A DNA stretch of 64,000 nucleotides from Andreesenia angusta. GTDB taxonomy: Bacteria; Bacillota; Clostridia; Tissierellales; Gottschalkiaceae. The stretch lies in contig NZ_MKIE01000001.1 of NCBI RefSeq assembly GCF_001855385.1, positions 186,001 through 250,000 of the forward strand, in the 5' to 3' direction. This document shows, one piece after another, positions 16,071 to 25,280 of this stretch (position 1 is the stretch's first letter; each line of letters starts with the position of its first letter). Both the position numbers and the translations under genes were made by a program. The notes beneath the pieces were generated by a model that worked only from the letters and a program-made list of their open reading frames with translations, was not told the DNA's origin and did not search any database.

Positions 16071-16232
16071 GTGAAAACACACAGGAACAGGGATATCTCC
16101 AAAATAAAAGATGACGTTAGCGCAAGAATAGCTGTTTGCATGGAGCTGTGCTCCGCGATAAACGGACACGCCGAGACAATACGGTCTATCAGCCAGAGAA
16201 ATCTAGATGCTCTACATAACTTAAAATCATGA
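16071..16232 (+). CDS. Orphan 53-residue peptide, unknown function
   Basis: A GTG start at 16071 follows the strong site GGGGGGG by 7 bases, and the frame ends in TGA at 16232, just before a terminator. The product begins MKTHRNRDISKIKDDVSARI and contains two cysteines (VCMELCSAI) followed by a charged helix. It has no signal peptide or membrane segment. I do not recognise a family. The ribosome site, own terminator and helical amphipathic pattern support a real small gene, perhaps a spore or stress protein, but nothing shows its role. Confidence 0.6.
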   Translation: MKTHRNRDISKIKDDVSARIAVCMELCSAINGHAETIRSISQRNLDALHNLKS

Positions 16233-16243
16233 ATAAGTGCAGC

Positions 16244-16268
16244 AAGGGCCCTCAGGGTCCTTTTTTAT
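16244..16268 (+). terminator. Terminator after the 53-residue peptide gene
   Basis: AAGGGCC and GGGTCCTT form a G-U-containing stem followed by a T6 run, 12 bases after the TGA. Confidence 0.8.
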
Positions 16269-16290
16269 TTTATATATTATACAAAAAAGC

Positions 16291-16361
16291 TTGATTTTTT
16301 TCTCGAAAAGTTTAGAATATAGATATAGTTTATCCATCATAGATATTTATTATCTATATTC
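16291..16361 (+). promoter_or_regulatory. Promoter with nested inverted repeats upstream of the Rrf2 gene
   Basis: A plausible promoter TTGATT (16291-16296), 16-base spacer, TAGAAT (16313-16318). Two nested dyads follow. GAATATAGATA (16315-16325) is exactly inverted as TATCTATATTC (16351-16361), and ATAGATA (16339-16345) as TATCTAT (16351-16357). This is a likely autoregulatory site for the Rrf2 protein. Confidence 0.65.
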
Positions 16362-16376
16362 AAAGGAGGTTTGTGT

Positions 16377-16913
16377 ATGAAACTTAAAAATGGATTCGAG
16401 CAGGCTGTATGCATAATAGCACTTCTGGCCACTCAAGATGTGAGTATACCTGTGTCTTCGCAGGTGATAAATAAGATGCTGGAGGCCTCGCCTACATATC
16501 TCAGGAAGATATTCAGAAAGCTAGTTGTGGCGGATCTTGTGAAGTCTGTTCCTGGAAACAACGGAGGCTTCACTCTGTCTAAAAGTCCCGAGGAAATATC
16601 TCTGCGCCAAGTTGTAGAGTCTCTGGAGGGCCCTATAAGCACCTATCCAGACACTGGACTTGCAGACAAGGTCTTTAAGAATATGCAGTCTGGCGCCAAC
16701 TTGCTTCCGAAGCCTGGCGATTTGGTGCTTAAGGAGGCTTTTCTGGAGGCAGACAAGCTCTGGCTGAGCGCCTTGGAGCAGAAAAGCGTAAAGAGCTTGA
16801 TACAGACAGCGCTTGGACTCGACTATATTCCAATTGTAGACTGGAACGAAACAGATACAGAAGGCGAACTCTTGATCAGAAAGGTGTTGAATAGAATAAA
16901 TGGGAACATTTAA
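16377..16913 (+). CDS. Rrf2-family transcriptional regulator
   Basis: 178 residues. The winged-helix domain has SSQVINKMLEASPTYLRKIFRKLVVADLV (recognition region) then the GNNGGFTLSKSPEEISLRQVVESLEG wing typical of Rrf2. The three cysteines used for an iron-sulfur cluster in IscR and NsrR are absent, so it is not an FeS sensor of that type. It resembles the Firmicute regulators linked to YhgE/Pip transporters. The ATG at 16377 has AAAGGAGG upstream. It overlaps the following pip gene by 14 bases, so translation is coupled and it likely controls that exporter. Confidence 0.88.
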   Translation: MKLKNGFEQAVCIIALLATQDVSIPVSSQVINKMLEASPTYLRKIFRKLVVADLVKSVPGNNGGFTLSKSPEEISLRQVVESLEGPISTYPDTGLADKVFKNMQSGANLLPKPGDLVLKEAFLEADKLWLSALEQKSVKSLIQTALGLDYIPIVDWNETDTEGELLIRKVLNRINGNI

Positions 16914-19071
16914 AAACGAGTGGAAGAACATATTCAAAAACAAGCTGATGCTTGCAACTTGTATAGCCATAGCCTTTATACCGTTGCTTTACTCCTCTTT
17001 TTTCCTAAAGTCGGTCTGGGATCCGTACGGACATACCGAAAACCTCCCAGTGGCAGTGGTGAATGAGGACAAGCCTGTGAAGTTCAGAGGAAAATCTGTA
17101 GATGTGGGGAACTCGGTTGTGGAAAACCTTAAAGAAAGCAAGAGCATGAACTGGTCATTTGTGGACTCAAAGACGGCCAAGTCTGGGCTTGAGAAAAACG
17201 ACTACTACATGATTGTAACGATCCCTTCAGACTTCTCCAGAAACGCAACTTCCATACTGGACGAATCTCCAAAGCAGATGGAAATCAGCTATGAGACAAA
17301 CGGGTCTCTCAACTTTATAGGCAGGCTTATGGGGCAGTCCGCCGCAAAGGAGCTTAAGTCGGAGGTCTCTAAAAAGGTCACCTCCGCATATGCAGATGCG
17401 CTCGTAGATCAGTTTGCTGAGATCGGAGACAGCCTTGAAGCGGCGGCAGACGGAGCTAGTACGCTTGACTCAGGTACTTCTAAAATCGTCGATGGAGAAA
17501 AGAAGCTCAAGTCTGGAATAGAGAAGCTTTCAGAGGGTACTCTTACTTTTAAAGACGGGGCTGACAGCTTTGACAGCGGGCTAGCCATGTATGTTCAAGG
17601 TGTTTCTCAAGCAAATGACGGAGCAGCAAAGCTGAGTGTTGGAGCTCAGAGCCTTTCCGATGGACTTGGAACTCTTAAGTCTCAAGTTGCTGCCATACCT
17701 CAAGGGGCCAAAAAGCTAAGTGACGGCTCATCTCAGCTTGCGTCAGGACTAGTCAGCGCAAAGTCCGCCACTTCAAAGCTTTCATATGGGCTTTCGGAGC
17801 TGGACCAAAGCCTCAAGACTTTAGACAGCAGACTACAGTCTTCATCAGGACTTGAACAGATTCAGCCTTTGCTTGAAAATCTGAGTCAGAACCCAGCTCT
17901 GTTCGCATCGCTGTCCTCCGAGGAGCAGGCTGCTGTGCTGAAAGCCTCTTATTCGGCAGTTTCAAGTCTAGGTGAGATAAAAAGCGCAGTTCCAAAACTG
18001 TCTGAGGGAGCTTCAAGAGCAAGCGAAGGAATGTCTTCTCTCGACTCGAATATGGCTGTTCTAGCTTCAGGCGCCCAAGGCCTTTCAGATGGCACCTCAA
18101 AGCTAGAGCAGAGCATGCCGGAGCTTCTCTCAGGGATAGACGCCCTGAAGTCTGGGTCTGACGAGCTTCTGTCTGGTGCACAATCGCTTTCAAGCGGTAC
18201 CCAAACACTTGACTCTAAAGGCTCGGAGCTGAAAGCTGGGTCTAACAAGCTTTTAGGCGGAGCAGATCAGCTTAAGTCTGGATCTTCAGAGCTTTCAAAC
18301 GGCTCAGTGGCCTTGGACTCTGCACTTTCGGAGCTTAAGTCTGGAACGGGTGAGCTGTCTGAAAAGCTCAAGGAAGGTTCTTCAGAACTAAACTCAGTCA
18401 AGCTAGGCGAGCAGACGGTCGACCAGATATCCTCCCCTGCCCATATATCCGAGCTGGAGTACAGCCATGTTCCGAACTACGGGCATGCACTGGCGCCTTA
18501 TGTTATGTCGCTTGCCCTTTTCATAGGATGTCTTGTGTTCAACTCCATCTTTCCTATACGAAGCATGCCAGAGTCGGCTCGCACAAGCTCTTCATGGTAT
18601 CTTGGACGATTCGGAGTCGGGCTTACGATAGCCACTTTTATGGCGCTTATAGAGGGTGGCTTGATGATAGCCTTGGGACTTGAAGTAGACAGCACGCTGA
18701 AGTTCTTTTCAATGCTTGTGCTCACGGCCATCTGCTATATGTCAATAGTTATGACGCTTTCCATGGCGCTCGACAACCCTGGAAGGTTTCTGTCCATGCT
18801 ACTCTTGATAGTTCAGCTTGGAGGGTCTGGCGGCACTTTTCCTATAGAGCTTACAAACAGATTCTTCCAGACGATACACCCTTACCTTCCTATGAGCTAT
18901 TCAATCTACGGACTCAGGGAGGCTATAACTGGCGGTATCGGAGCAAGCTCGTTCTACACAAGCGTCGAAGTCCTGCTGGGGATATTCCTGCTCTTTGCCA
19001 CTGTGCTTTTCTTTGTTATGAAAAAGCTCTTTGGCGGAGACTCCCCTGGCAAAGCTTGCACTGAATCGTAG
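16900..19071 (+). CDS. YhgE/Pip-type ABC-2-like membrane protein
   Basis: 723 residues. An N-terminal transmembrane helix (about 16-37) is followed by an external region of some 480 residues. This contains many repeats of the form LxxGxxxLxxGxxxL (for example LSDGTSKLEQ, LKSGSDELLSGAQSL), predicted to be long helical, coiled-coil-like arms. The C-terminal 200 residues hold about five transmembrane helices of the ABC-2 permease type. The family includes lactococcal Pip (phage infection protein) and B. subtilis YhgE. It may export a small molecule or act as a surface receptor. The Rrf2 gene in front suggests inducible expression. Confidence 0.9.
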   Translation: MGTFKNEWKNIFKNKLMLATCIAIAFIPLLYSSFFLKSVWDPYGHTENLPVAVVNEDKPVKFRGKSVDVGNSVVENLKESKSMNWSFVDSKTAKSGLEKNDYYMIVTIPSDFSRNATSILDESPKQMEISYETNGSLNFIGRLMGQSAAKELKSEVSKKVTSAYADALVDQFAEIGDSLEAAADGASTLDSGTSKIVDGEKKLKSGIEKLSEGTLTFKDGADSFDSGLAMYVQGVSQANDGAAKLSVGAQSLSDGLGTLKSQVAAIPQGAKKLSDGSSQLASGLVSAKSATSKLSYGLSELDQSLKTLDSRLQSSSGLEQIQPLLENLSQNPALFASLSSEEQAAVLKASYSAVSSLGEIKSAVPKLSEGASRASEGMSSLDSNMAVLASGAQGLSDGTSKLEQSMPELLSGIDALKSGSDELLSGAQSLSSGTQTLDSKGSELKAGSNKLLGGADQLKSGSSELSNGSVALDSALSELKSGTGELSEKLKEGSSELNSVKLGEQTVDQISSPAHISELEYSHVPNYGHALAPYVMSLALFIGCLVFNSIFPIRSMPESARTSSSWYLGRFGVGLTIATFMALIEGGLMIALGLEVDSTLKFFSMLVLTAICYMSIVMTLSMALDNPGRFLSMLLLIVQLGGSGGTFPIELTNRFFQTIHPYLPMSYSIYGLREAITGGIGASSFYTSVEVLLGIFLLFATVLFFVMKKLFGGDSPGKACTES

Positions 19072-19083
19072 TAGCACGAATTA

Positions 19084-19126
19084 AAAAACCACTGTCGCAC
19101 AATTCACTTGCGACAGTGGTTTTTTA
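19084..19126. terminator. Bidirectional terminator between the pip and ABC-2 operons
   Basis: Perfect stem AAACCACTGTCGCA / TGCGACAGTGGTTT with flanking A and T tracts, between convergent genes. Confidence 0.95.
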
Positions 19127-19142
19127 TTTGCATATCTTTAAT

Positions 19143-20273
19143 TCAATTGGCCCTTGAGTTTCTTCTAGAGAGCATCAGCCCTATAGTCAGGAAAAGCACC
19201 GCAAATGCCAGCTGTGCAGCCAGCTCATATCCCATGTCCCCAATCGAGCTTGCATCTCTGTTGTTCAGCCTTATAAAGTAGTAAGTAGGGAAGAACTTTG
19301 CCACTGCAAGCACTCCTTTTCCCAAAAACTCCTGCGAGATAAACACCCCCGATATAAAGGCCATACCCAGCGAGAATACATTGCTTATTCCGTTCTTTAT
19401 AAACCTGTTTCTGGTCATATTGTTTACCAAATAGGTAAAGCAGAGTATAGAGAACGAGAAAACCACTGTATTTATCATGTATTTTGAGAAATCCACTTTC
19501 GCTATATCTCCGCCCCTTAAAACCACCGCTCCCAGTATAAAGATGGAAGTGATTGCGACTGCCACTGTAAGCTGTCCTAGGTATACCTCTGTATTGAACT
19601 TGGAGAGCTTCACGGATGATATTTTTCGCCTGTCCTCTATGCGCTCCTCCCTGAAGTCGCTCATAACATACCCTATAGTGGCTATATATATCGCCGTTAT
19701 CACATAGCTCATAAAGTTGAAGTACTGGTTAAACCATGCATCCGCTCCACCGTTCTTGGAGCCACCGCCTATAAGCTTGACCTCCGACTCTTCCCTAAGC
19801 GCCCCCGAAACTCGCTCTAAGTCAAAGCCTCCATCCTGGTAAGTGGCGTTGGCAAACACAAGGTACTTGCTTATCTGGTTCTTCACCTGCACAGTCTCAG
19901 GTTTTCTCTGGTCGCTGTATATCATTACGGCCTCTTGCTTTCTAAGCACCGTCTCTTCAAAGTCCTCTGGAATTACAACTGCGGCGTCTATCTTCTCTAG
20001 AAATATATTCTCCTTTAAGCCCTTTTCGTCTGCTGCTTCCGAAATATCTTCAGTGTAATTCCTTTCTGAGAGATAGCTTGAAAGCCCTTTAGAAAGGGCT
20101 GTGCCGCTTTTATCCACTATCCCAAGAGTCAGCTTGGTGGATACAAAACGGCTTTCATCTGTCTGGCCTCCCGAGCCTGTAATCAATGTAAGCAAAAAGA
20201 ATATCCCAGTGTACATAAGGATTATGGACTTGTTCTTGAAGGCCACTTTTAAAAAGTACCTATATACTGTCAT
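19143..20273 (-). CDS. ABC-2 type permease subunit
   Basis: 376 residues. One N-terminal transmembrane helix (about 15-33), a large external domain to about residue 185, then five or so helices ending near 370. This is the YhgE/NatB-like ABC-2 layout. The external part includes ISEAADEKGLKENIFLEKIDAAVVIPEDFEE, the usual alternating pattern of these exporters. It overlaps the upstream permease gene by 14 bases. With that permease and the ATPase at 21317 it probably forms a heterodimeric drug, peptide or sodium exporter. Confidence 0.85.
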   Translation of the reverse strand: MTVYRYFLKVAFKNKSIILMYTGIFFLLTLITGSGGQTDESRFVSTKLTLGIVDKSGTALSKGLSSYLSERNYTEDISEAADEKGLKENIFLEKIDAAVVIPEDFEETVLRKQEAVMIYSDQRKPETVQVKNQISKYLVFANATYQDGGFDLERVSGALREESEVKLIGGGSKNGGADAWFNQYFNFMSYVITAIYIATIGYVMSDFREERIEDRRKISSVKLSKFNTEVYLGQLTVAVAITSIFILGAVVLRGGDIAKVDFSKYMINTVVFSFSILCFTYLVNNMTRNRFIKNGISNVFSLGMAFISGVFISQEFLGKGVLAVAKFFPTYYFIRLNNRDASSIGDMGYELAAQLAFAVLFLTIGLMLSRRNSRAN

Positions 20274-21315
20274 ATCTTCGCCTCCTTAAAAACACAAAAG
20301 ACAGAAGTATCAGCAGTGCGGAGTAAGCTCCAAGCAGAACCACTCCCTCTATAAGCCCGTCTGTGTTTCCCAGAAAATTCACCCTGTAGAGATTGTTCGA
20401 GACTATTGATATCGGATTAATCCTGGAGAGAGTTCCGAATCTGGTGTCCACCGCCAGCTTGATCCAAGGGCCAAAGAGCCCTGAAAGTGCCGCTAGAAAA
20501 AGCGTGGTGGCTATGCATACGGCCGTCTTGAAGTTGAGGCTCTTTCTGTTTGAAGCCCCTATGAACATCCCAAGAGAAACCCCAAATACATTCCCCATCA
20601 GTATAAGCAGAAGGCTGTACTTCAGGCTGTAGAACAGCTCTATCCTTAAAAAGTACTTTGTAAAAAGCAAGAGCATCGCATTCGACATGATATTCAGTCC
20701 CATGGCCACTATAGCTCCCGCTACAAGGAAACTCTGCTTTTTCAGAGGTGAAATGCTCACTCTTGCGCCTATATCGCTTAAATTGGCCTGTATCAAGTTT
20801 ACAGATTCCAGTCCCGGGTACACGCTATAGGCGGCTACCATGGCTATGAGCGAATAGAACATGACCACAAGCGAGTTCGAGCGCTGGTCCCTGTCTGAAA
20901 TATAGTCTACCGTAAAGTCGTAGCTTTCATACGGCATCCCAAGTGCTCCTATCTGCCTTATCTCGTCCACCACTTCCTTTATTATGGTCTGGTTTATCCC
21001 GGACTCTGAAACCGCGAGATTCAGCTTGCTGTCTATAAAGCCGTCTATCTCCTCTTTTTCAAGCAGTTCTTCGGCAGCTTTTTCCGTGGTCTCGACTGTG
21101 TCTATAAACTCTATCGACGCAAGCGTGTCTTTTACAGGGTTCTCTCTCTCTATCCCGACTTTGACACCCTCTAGCTTGAAGTCCATAACTCCACTGAAGG
21201 CTATATGGAAAAATGTCATCATAAGTATCGGGTAGAGAAGGCTCCAGAACAAAAATCCCTTATCCCTGAAGTTGTGCTTTGCCTGGTAGATGCAGTTTCT
21301 GATTAGATTTTTCAT
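20260..21315 (-). CDS. ABC-2 type permease subunit (partner)
   Basis: 351 residues with the same order as its downstream neighbour: a helix at about 20-40, an external domain and five membrane helices. It is separated by one base from the ATPase stop and overlaps the next permease start, showing a coupled three-gene unit. Related pairs often confer resistance to membrane-active agents. The substrate is unknown. Confidence 0.85.
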   Translation of the reverse strand: MKNLIRNCIYQAKHNFRDKGFLFWSLLYPILMMTFFHIAFSGVMDFKLEGVKVGIERENPVKDTLASIEFIDTVETTEKAAEELLEKEEIDGFIDSKLNLAVSESGINQTIIKEVVDEIRQIGALGMPYESYDFTVDYISDRDQRSNSLVVMFYSLIAMVAAYSVYPGLESVNLIQANLSDIGARVSISPLKKQSFLVAGAIVAMGLNIMSNAMLLLFTKYFLRIELFYSLKYSLLLILMGNVFGVSLGMFIGASNRKSLNFKTAVCIATTLFLAALSGLFGPWIKLAVDTRFGTLSRINPISIVSNNLYRVNFLGNTDGLIEGVVLLGAYSALLILLSFVFLRRRRYDSI

Positions 21316-21316
21316 C

Positions 21317-22249
21317 TCAGTCTCTCAGCTCCTTACCTGTAAGCTCTAAAAACACGTCGTTAAGCGAAGGAAGTCTGCTGTAGAGCTTAGTATACTCCAG
21401 TTCGTGCTCTCTTATGAAGTCCAGCAGATAGCTTAAATTGTTTACCCCACTTTGCAGCTTTATGATGTACTCGTTTTGACTCTTCTCTATATCTATGACA
21501 TTCCTTATGTCTTTAAGCTTTTCCACGGTGTCCTCATCTATATGTGAAAACTCCACCACTATCTTTTCCTTTATGCCTATCATGCTCTTTAACTCGTCCA
21601 CAGTCCCCGACACAAGGTCTTTATTGTTGTCCATTATGACTATCCTGGTGCAGAGCATCTCGGCCTCGTCTAAATAATGTGTGGTGTATATTACCGTGCT
21701 TCCGCTTTCATTCAGCTTCTTTATCCCATTGAGTATAAAATTCCTGCTCTGGGCGTCTACTGCAACTGTAGGCTCGTCTAGGAATATCAGCTCTGGCTTA
21801 TGGGCTATCCCGCATGCTATATTCAGCCTCCTCTTCAGCCCTCCGCTCAGCTTCTTCGGATAGAACTTCTCGTACCCCCTAAGGTCTACAAAGTCTATGG
21901 CCTCGTCTACATATCGCTTTCTCTGTTCTCCGTCATCTACATACAGGCCGCAGAAGTAGTCTATATTCTCTTTCACAGTGAGATTCTCAAATACAGCCAC
22001 CTCCTGAGGCACTATACCTATCTTGCGCTTTATCTCGTAGCTTTCTGGCTCTATGACCTGTCCAAATAGTTTTATGTCTCCCTTGTCGAACTTCAGAAGA
22101 GACAATATGCAGTTTATGGCCGTGGTCTTCCCACAGCCGTTAGGCCCTAGAAGTCCTAGTATCTCTCCTTTCTCTACTTCCATGTTGAATCCGTCAAGCG
22201 CAGTTTTGTCCTTATAGCGCTTTACCAGGTTTTTCACTTCCACTATCAT
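21317..22249 (-). CDS. ABC-2 exporter ATPase (DrrA/CcmA-like)
   Basis: 310 residues. Walker A LGPNGCGKTTAI, signature LSGGLKRR, Walker B LIFLDEPTVAVD and H-loop TTHYLDEAE are intact. The C-terminal 80 residues (SHIDEDTVEKLKDI) are the regulatory tail common to drug-efflux ATPases. GGGAGGTGTG precedes the ATG at 22249. It energises the two permeases downstream. Confidence 0.92.
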   Translation of the reverse strand: MIVEVKNLVKRYKDKTALDGFNMEVEKGEILGLLGPNGCGKTTAINCILSLLKFDKGDIKLFGQVIEPESYEIKRKIGIVPQEVAVFENLTVKENIDYFCGLYVDDGEQRKRYVDEAIDFVDLRGYEKFYPKKLSGGLKRRLNIACGIAHKPELIFLDEPTVAVDAQSRNFILNGIKKLNESGSTVIYTTHYLDEAEMLCTRIVIMDNNKDLVSGTVDELKSMIGIKEKIVVEFSHIDEDTVEKLKDIRNVIDIEKSQNEYIIKLQSGVNNLSYLLDFIREHELEYTKLYSRLPSLNDVFLELTGKELRD

Positions 22250-22319
22250 TTAACACACCTCCCGATTGCCATATATCTATTTTCTGATTACTATATACCC
22301 TTGTTTCACGATGATAATA

Positions 22320-22345
22320 AAAAAGCACCTGACCTAAGCCAGATG
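22320..22345 (-). terminator. Terminator after chemoreceptor gene 22358
   Basis: The minus strand shows a hairpin GCATCTG against CAGGTGC, then T6 in the A/T-rich gap before the ABC-2 ATPase promoter. Confidence 0.75.
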
Positions 22346-22357
22346 CCTCACTTTATT

Positions 22358-24370
22358 CTATATTTTAAACTTGCCTATCTCATAGTTTAGCTTGTTCGAC
22401 AGCTCGTTCAAGCTTGTAGCTGAATCGGCCACATCCTCTGTGGCAGCTGTCTGCTGCTGTATGGAAGCTGTGACTTCCTCAGACGATGCCGCTGTCTCCT
22501 CGCAAACTGCCGATATATTGTTTATGACGTTGACTATGTCTGCCCTGCTCTCATTCATTTTGCCTGAATGCTTCCCTATAACAGATATTTTTTCTGCCAC
22601 ATCCTGAAGCAGGTCTTCTATAGCCTTGAAAGCTTCTCCAACTTTGAAAACAGCCTCTGTCTGCTCTCCGTTCACAGCTTTTACTCCTTTTACAACTTCC
22701 ACGGTATGCCTGCTCTCCGACTGCACGCTGTCTATAATAGATCTTATGCTATCTGACGAACCTTTCGAGTCTTGGGCAAGCTTTCTTATCTCATCTGCAA
22801 CTACTGCAAAGCCCTTTCCATGCTCTCCAGCTCTGGCCGCTTCTATCGATGCGTTCAGTGCAAGCAAATTAGTCTGCTCAGCTATGTCGTTTATTGTGGC
22901 AAGTATGTCTGATATGCTGCTGATCTTCTCGTCAAGCCTCATTATCTCTTCTTCCACCTTGTCTGTGCTCTCGTTGTTGACTTCTGTCTTGCTCTGAAGC
23001 TCGCCTATAACCTCGGTGCTCTCTGCATTTGTCTCTCTCATGCCCTCTACAAGACCTTGCATCTCTCTAGATATATCTTCTAGCTCCAACAGCTGGCTAG
23101 AAAGCTGCTCTACTATATTTGCACCTCTCTCTGCATCCATGGCCTGTTCGGAAGCTCCCTTTGCTATCTCCTCAGATGTGCTGGATATCTCAAGCGAAGA
23201 TGCATTCACTTCCTCTGAAAGCGCAGCTAGATTGCCTGACTGTTCTCCGACGCTGTGAGAAGCCTCCTTTATATTGCCTACTAAATTTCTTAGCGACTCC
23301 ACTGTGCTGTTGAAAATATCCCTGACTTCTCCAAACTCGTCCTCGCTCTTTATGTCGAGTCTCTCTGTTAGGTCTCCGCTCTCCATCTTCTTCAATATGT
23401 CCACTACTTTCCTTATGGATCTGGATATGCTCTTTCCAAATATAACTGATATCACAGTCGCCACAAGTCCCGCAATTAAACCTATAGTCAGAGTCGTCTT
23501 TACTATGCTGTTCTTGGCTTCTGTTATCGGGTCTGTCGAAAGTATAGTGGCCACTTTCCAGTTTATCTTGTCCACGTTTTTCAGTATTATAAGCTGATTC
23601 TGCACTGTGCCACTTTTTTTGTCTTCAAACTTGTACTTAAGCGTCTTCACCTCTGTGTCCATGTCCTCTAGCTCGTTTGCTGCTTCAAACTTGTTTCCGA
23701 TGGCATCTGTGTTCTGCTCCGCTATTATGGTCCCCTCGCCATCTACGATGATTGGGTATACCTCGCCGGAAGCTCCAGCGCTTACAACTATTTCGTTTAT
23801 AGTCTTGAGCGAGATGTCCATACCGACCACGCCTAAGACAGCTCCGTCTCTGACTATCGACTTGCTCACTGTAACTACCAAATCGCCAGTGGCTTCGTCC
23901 TCGTATGCGTCGCTCCAAGCCATGTCCTCGCTTTCCACTGCACTCTTGTACCACTCTTTTTCAGCGATTCCCTCTACGCTTACAGTTCCGGTGTTGACAC
24001 CCTCCACTATGGAGCTTAGATAGAGGTCTCCTTTCGATGTTGCAAAGTAAAGGTTCTGTATATCGTAGCTTTCAAGCATTCTGCCGAATATGTCGTATAT
24101 GTTCTCTGCCTGCTTGGGATCTTCCAGCACATTGGCAAGCGCCGGAATAGTGGACAAATTGTTCATATTTCTTTCAATCTCTTCTACATGCCTGTCCACT
24201 ATAGTTGTAACTTCGCTTCCGATGGCTTTTCCAAGACTTTCATACTGCTCGTCCATTATTTTATGAGAAATATTGTACGTTCCCACGCCCAGCAGAATCA
24301 TCGGAATGATTATAAGTACTAGAGTTATTGCTATTACTTTTGCTCCTATGTTTAGTTTGACTTTTCTCAA
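22358..24370 (-). CDS. Methyl-accepting chemotaxis protein with double-Cache sensor
   Basis: 670 residues. Helices at about 10-32 and 295-318 flank an external dCache domain ([18 protein letters not shown] region, [14 protein letters not shown]). HAMP follows (about 318-370), then the coiled-coil signalling domain with the tip motif [40 protein letters not shown] start at 24370 has GAGGAGG upstream. The ligand is likely a small amine, amino acid or carboxylate, as is usual for dCache, but this cannot be read directly. Confidence 0.93.
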   Translation of the reverse strand: MRKVKLNIGAKVIAITLVLIIIPMILLGVGTYNISHKIMDEQYESLGKAIGSEVTTIVDRHVEEIERNMNNLSTIPALANVLEDPKQAENIYDIFGRMLESYDIQNLYFATSKGDLYLSSIVEGVNTGTVSVEGIAEKEWYKSAVESEDMAWSDAYEDEATGDLVVTVSKSIVRDGAVLGVVGMDISLKTINEIVVSAGASGEVYPIIVDGEGTIIAEQNTDAIGNKFEAANELEDMDTEVKTLKYKFEDKKSGTVQNQLIILKNVDKINWKVATILSTDPITEAKNSIVKTTLTIGLIAGLVATVISVIFGKSISRSIRKVVDILKKMESGDLTERLDIKSEDEFGEVRDIFNSTVESLRNLVGNIKEASHSVGEQSGNLAALSEEVNASSLEISSTSEEIAKGASEQAMDAERGANIVEQLSSQLLELEDISREMQGLVEGMRETNAESTEVIGELQSKTEVNNESTDKVEEEIMRLDEKISSISDILATINDIAEQTNLLALNASIEAARAGEHGKGFAVVADEIRKLAQDSKGSSDSIRSIIDSVQSESRHTVEVVKGVKAVNGEQTEAVFKVGEAFKAIEDLLQDVAEKISVIGKHSGKMNESRADIVNVINNISAVCEETAASSEEVTASIQQQTAATEDVADSATSLNELSNKLNYEIGKFKI

Positions 24371-24574
24371 ATGCTATACCTCCTCATTAGATTTTGGCAA
24401 TATTCAATGAAATAGAAATGCTTTCCAAAAATGCCACAGTTCCCATTATATTATAAGTACAGTATTGAGACAATGAGAACATGTTCTTAGTTTATTTTAA
24501 CGATAAATTTTTATTGATAAACGATAAATAATTTGATAACATTTAGTTAACAATATATTTACGAGGTGAAATCC

Positions 24575-25057
24575 ATGAAACTAAAGTCTACTCTTTTTCT
24601 AAAGCTAGCTGTGGTATCTATCGGCGCTCCAGTCTTTGCCCTCTGTATATTTCTGATATTCTGGATAGCAAAGCAAGTGGCAAATTCCGGTTCAGGTCCT
24701 GAGTACTACCTTTACCCGATACTCGGATCTATGCTTATATCAGCAGTTCCATTCTTTATAGCGCTTTTCAAGGCTTTCCGACTCTTAAACTATATAGACA
24801 GAGATCTAGCTTTCTCAAAGCTCTCAGTAGATGCCCTAAAAAGCATAAAGCTCTGTGCAGCAGTGATAAGCGGACTGTACTTTGTATCTATGCCTTTCTT
24901 TTATATTTTAGGAGAGCTAGACGACGCTCCTGGAGTTATACTTATGGGCATGACTCTGACGTTTGCCTCTGCTGTAGTGGCAGTTTTTGCAGCTGTGCTG
25001 CAGAGACTTCTGGAAGAAGCCGTCTATCTTAAGTCAGAACACGATTTTACAATATGA
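24575..25057 (+). CDS. DUF2975 four-helix membrane protein
   Basis: 160 residues with about four transmembrane helices (near 12-35, 48-68, 88-108, 118-142). It follows the DUF2975 pattern, for example RLLNYIDRDLAFSKLSVDALKSIKLCAAVISGLY. The ATG at 24575 has GAGGTGA upstream; an in-frame GTG at 24566 lies within that site and is rejected. The downstream HTH gene starts 10 bases later. This pairing is a recurrent Firmicute module whose function is poorly known. Confidence 0.8.
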   Translation: MKLKSTLFLKLAVVSIGAPVFALCIFLIFWIAKQVANSGSGPEYYLYPILGSMLISAVPFFIALFKAFRLLNYIDRDLAFSKLSVDALKSIKLCAAVISGLYFVSMPFFYILGELDDAPGVILMGMTLTFASAVVAVFAAVLQRLLEEAVYLKSEHDFTI

Positions 25058-25067
25058 GGTGAAAACT

Positions 25068-25280
25068 ATGGCTATTGTAGTGAATTTAGATGTGATGCTT
25101 GCCAAGAGAAAGATGAGCCTGACCGAGCTTTCAAATTCAGTCGGGCTCACTATGGCCAATCTTTCGATACTGAAAAACGGCAAGGCCAAGGCTGTCAGGT
25201 TTTCAACTCTGGAAGCCATATGCAAAGCTCTAGACTGCCAGCCTGGAGATATATTGGAGTACAGAGAAGAAGGACCCTAA
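25068..25280 (+). CDS. Small XRE-family regulator (YozG-like)
   Basis: 70 residues, essentially a single Cro/C1 helix-turn-helix: LAKRKMSLTELSNSVGLTMANLSILKNGKAKAVRFSTLEAICKALDCQPGDIL. GAGGTG precedes its ATG. It is the second gene of the DUF2975 pair and may regulate that membrane protein or respond to it. Its stop overlaps the end of the convergent phosphoesterase gene by four bases. Confidence 0.88.
   Translation: MAIVVNLDVMLAKRKMSLTELSNSVGLTMANLSILKNGKAKAVRFSTLEAICKALDCQPGDILEYREEGP

Noticed and set aside
17400..18420. Tandem DNA repeat in the pip gene
   Set aside because: The repetition is at the protein level (LxxG heptad-like units); the underlying codons vary, so it is not a DNA repeat array.
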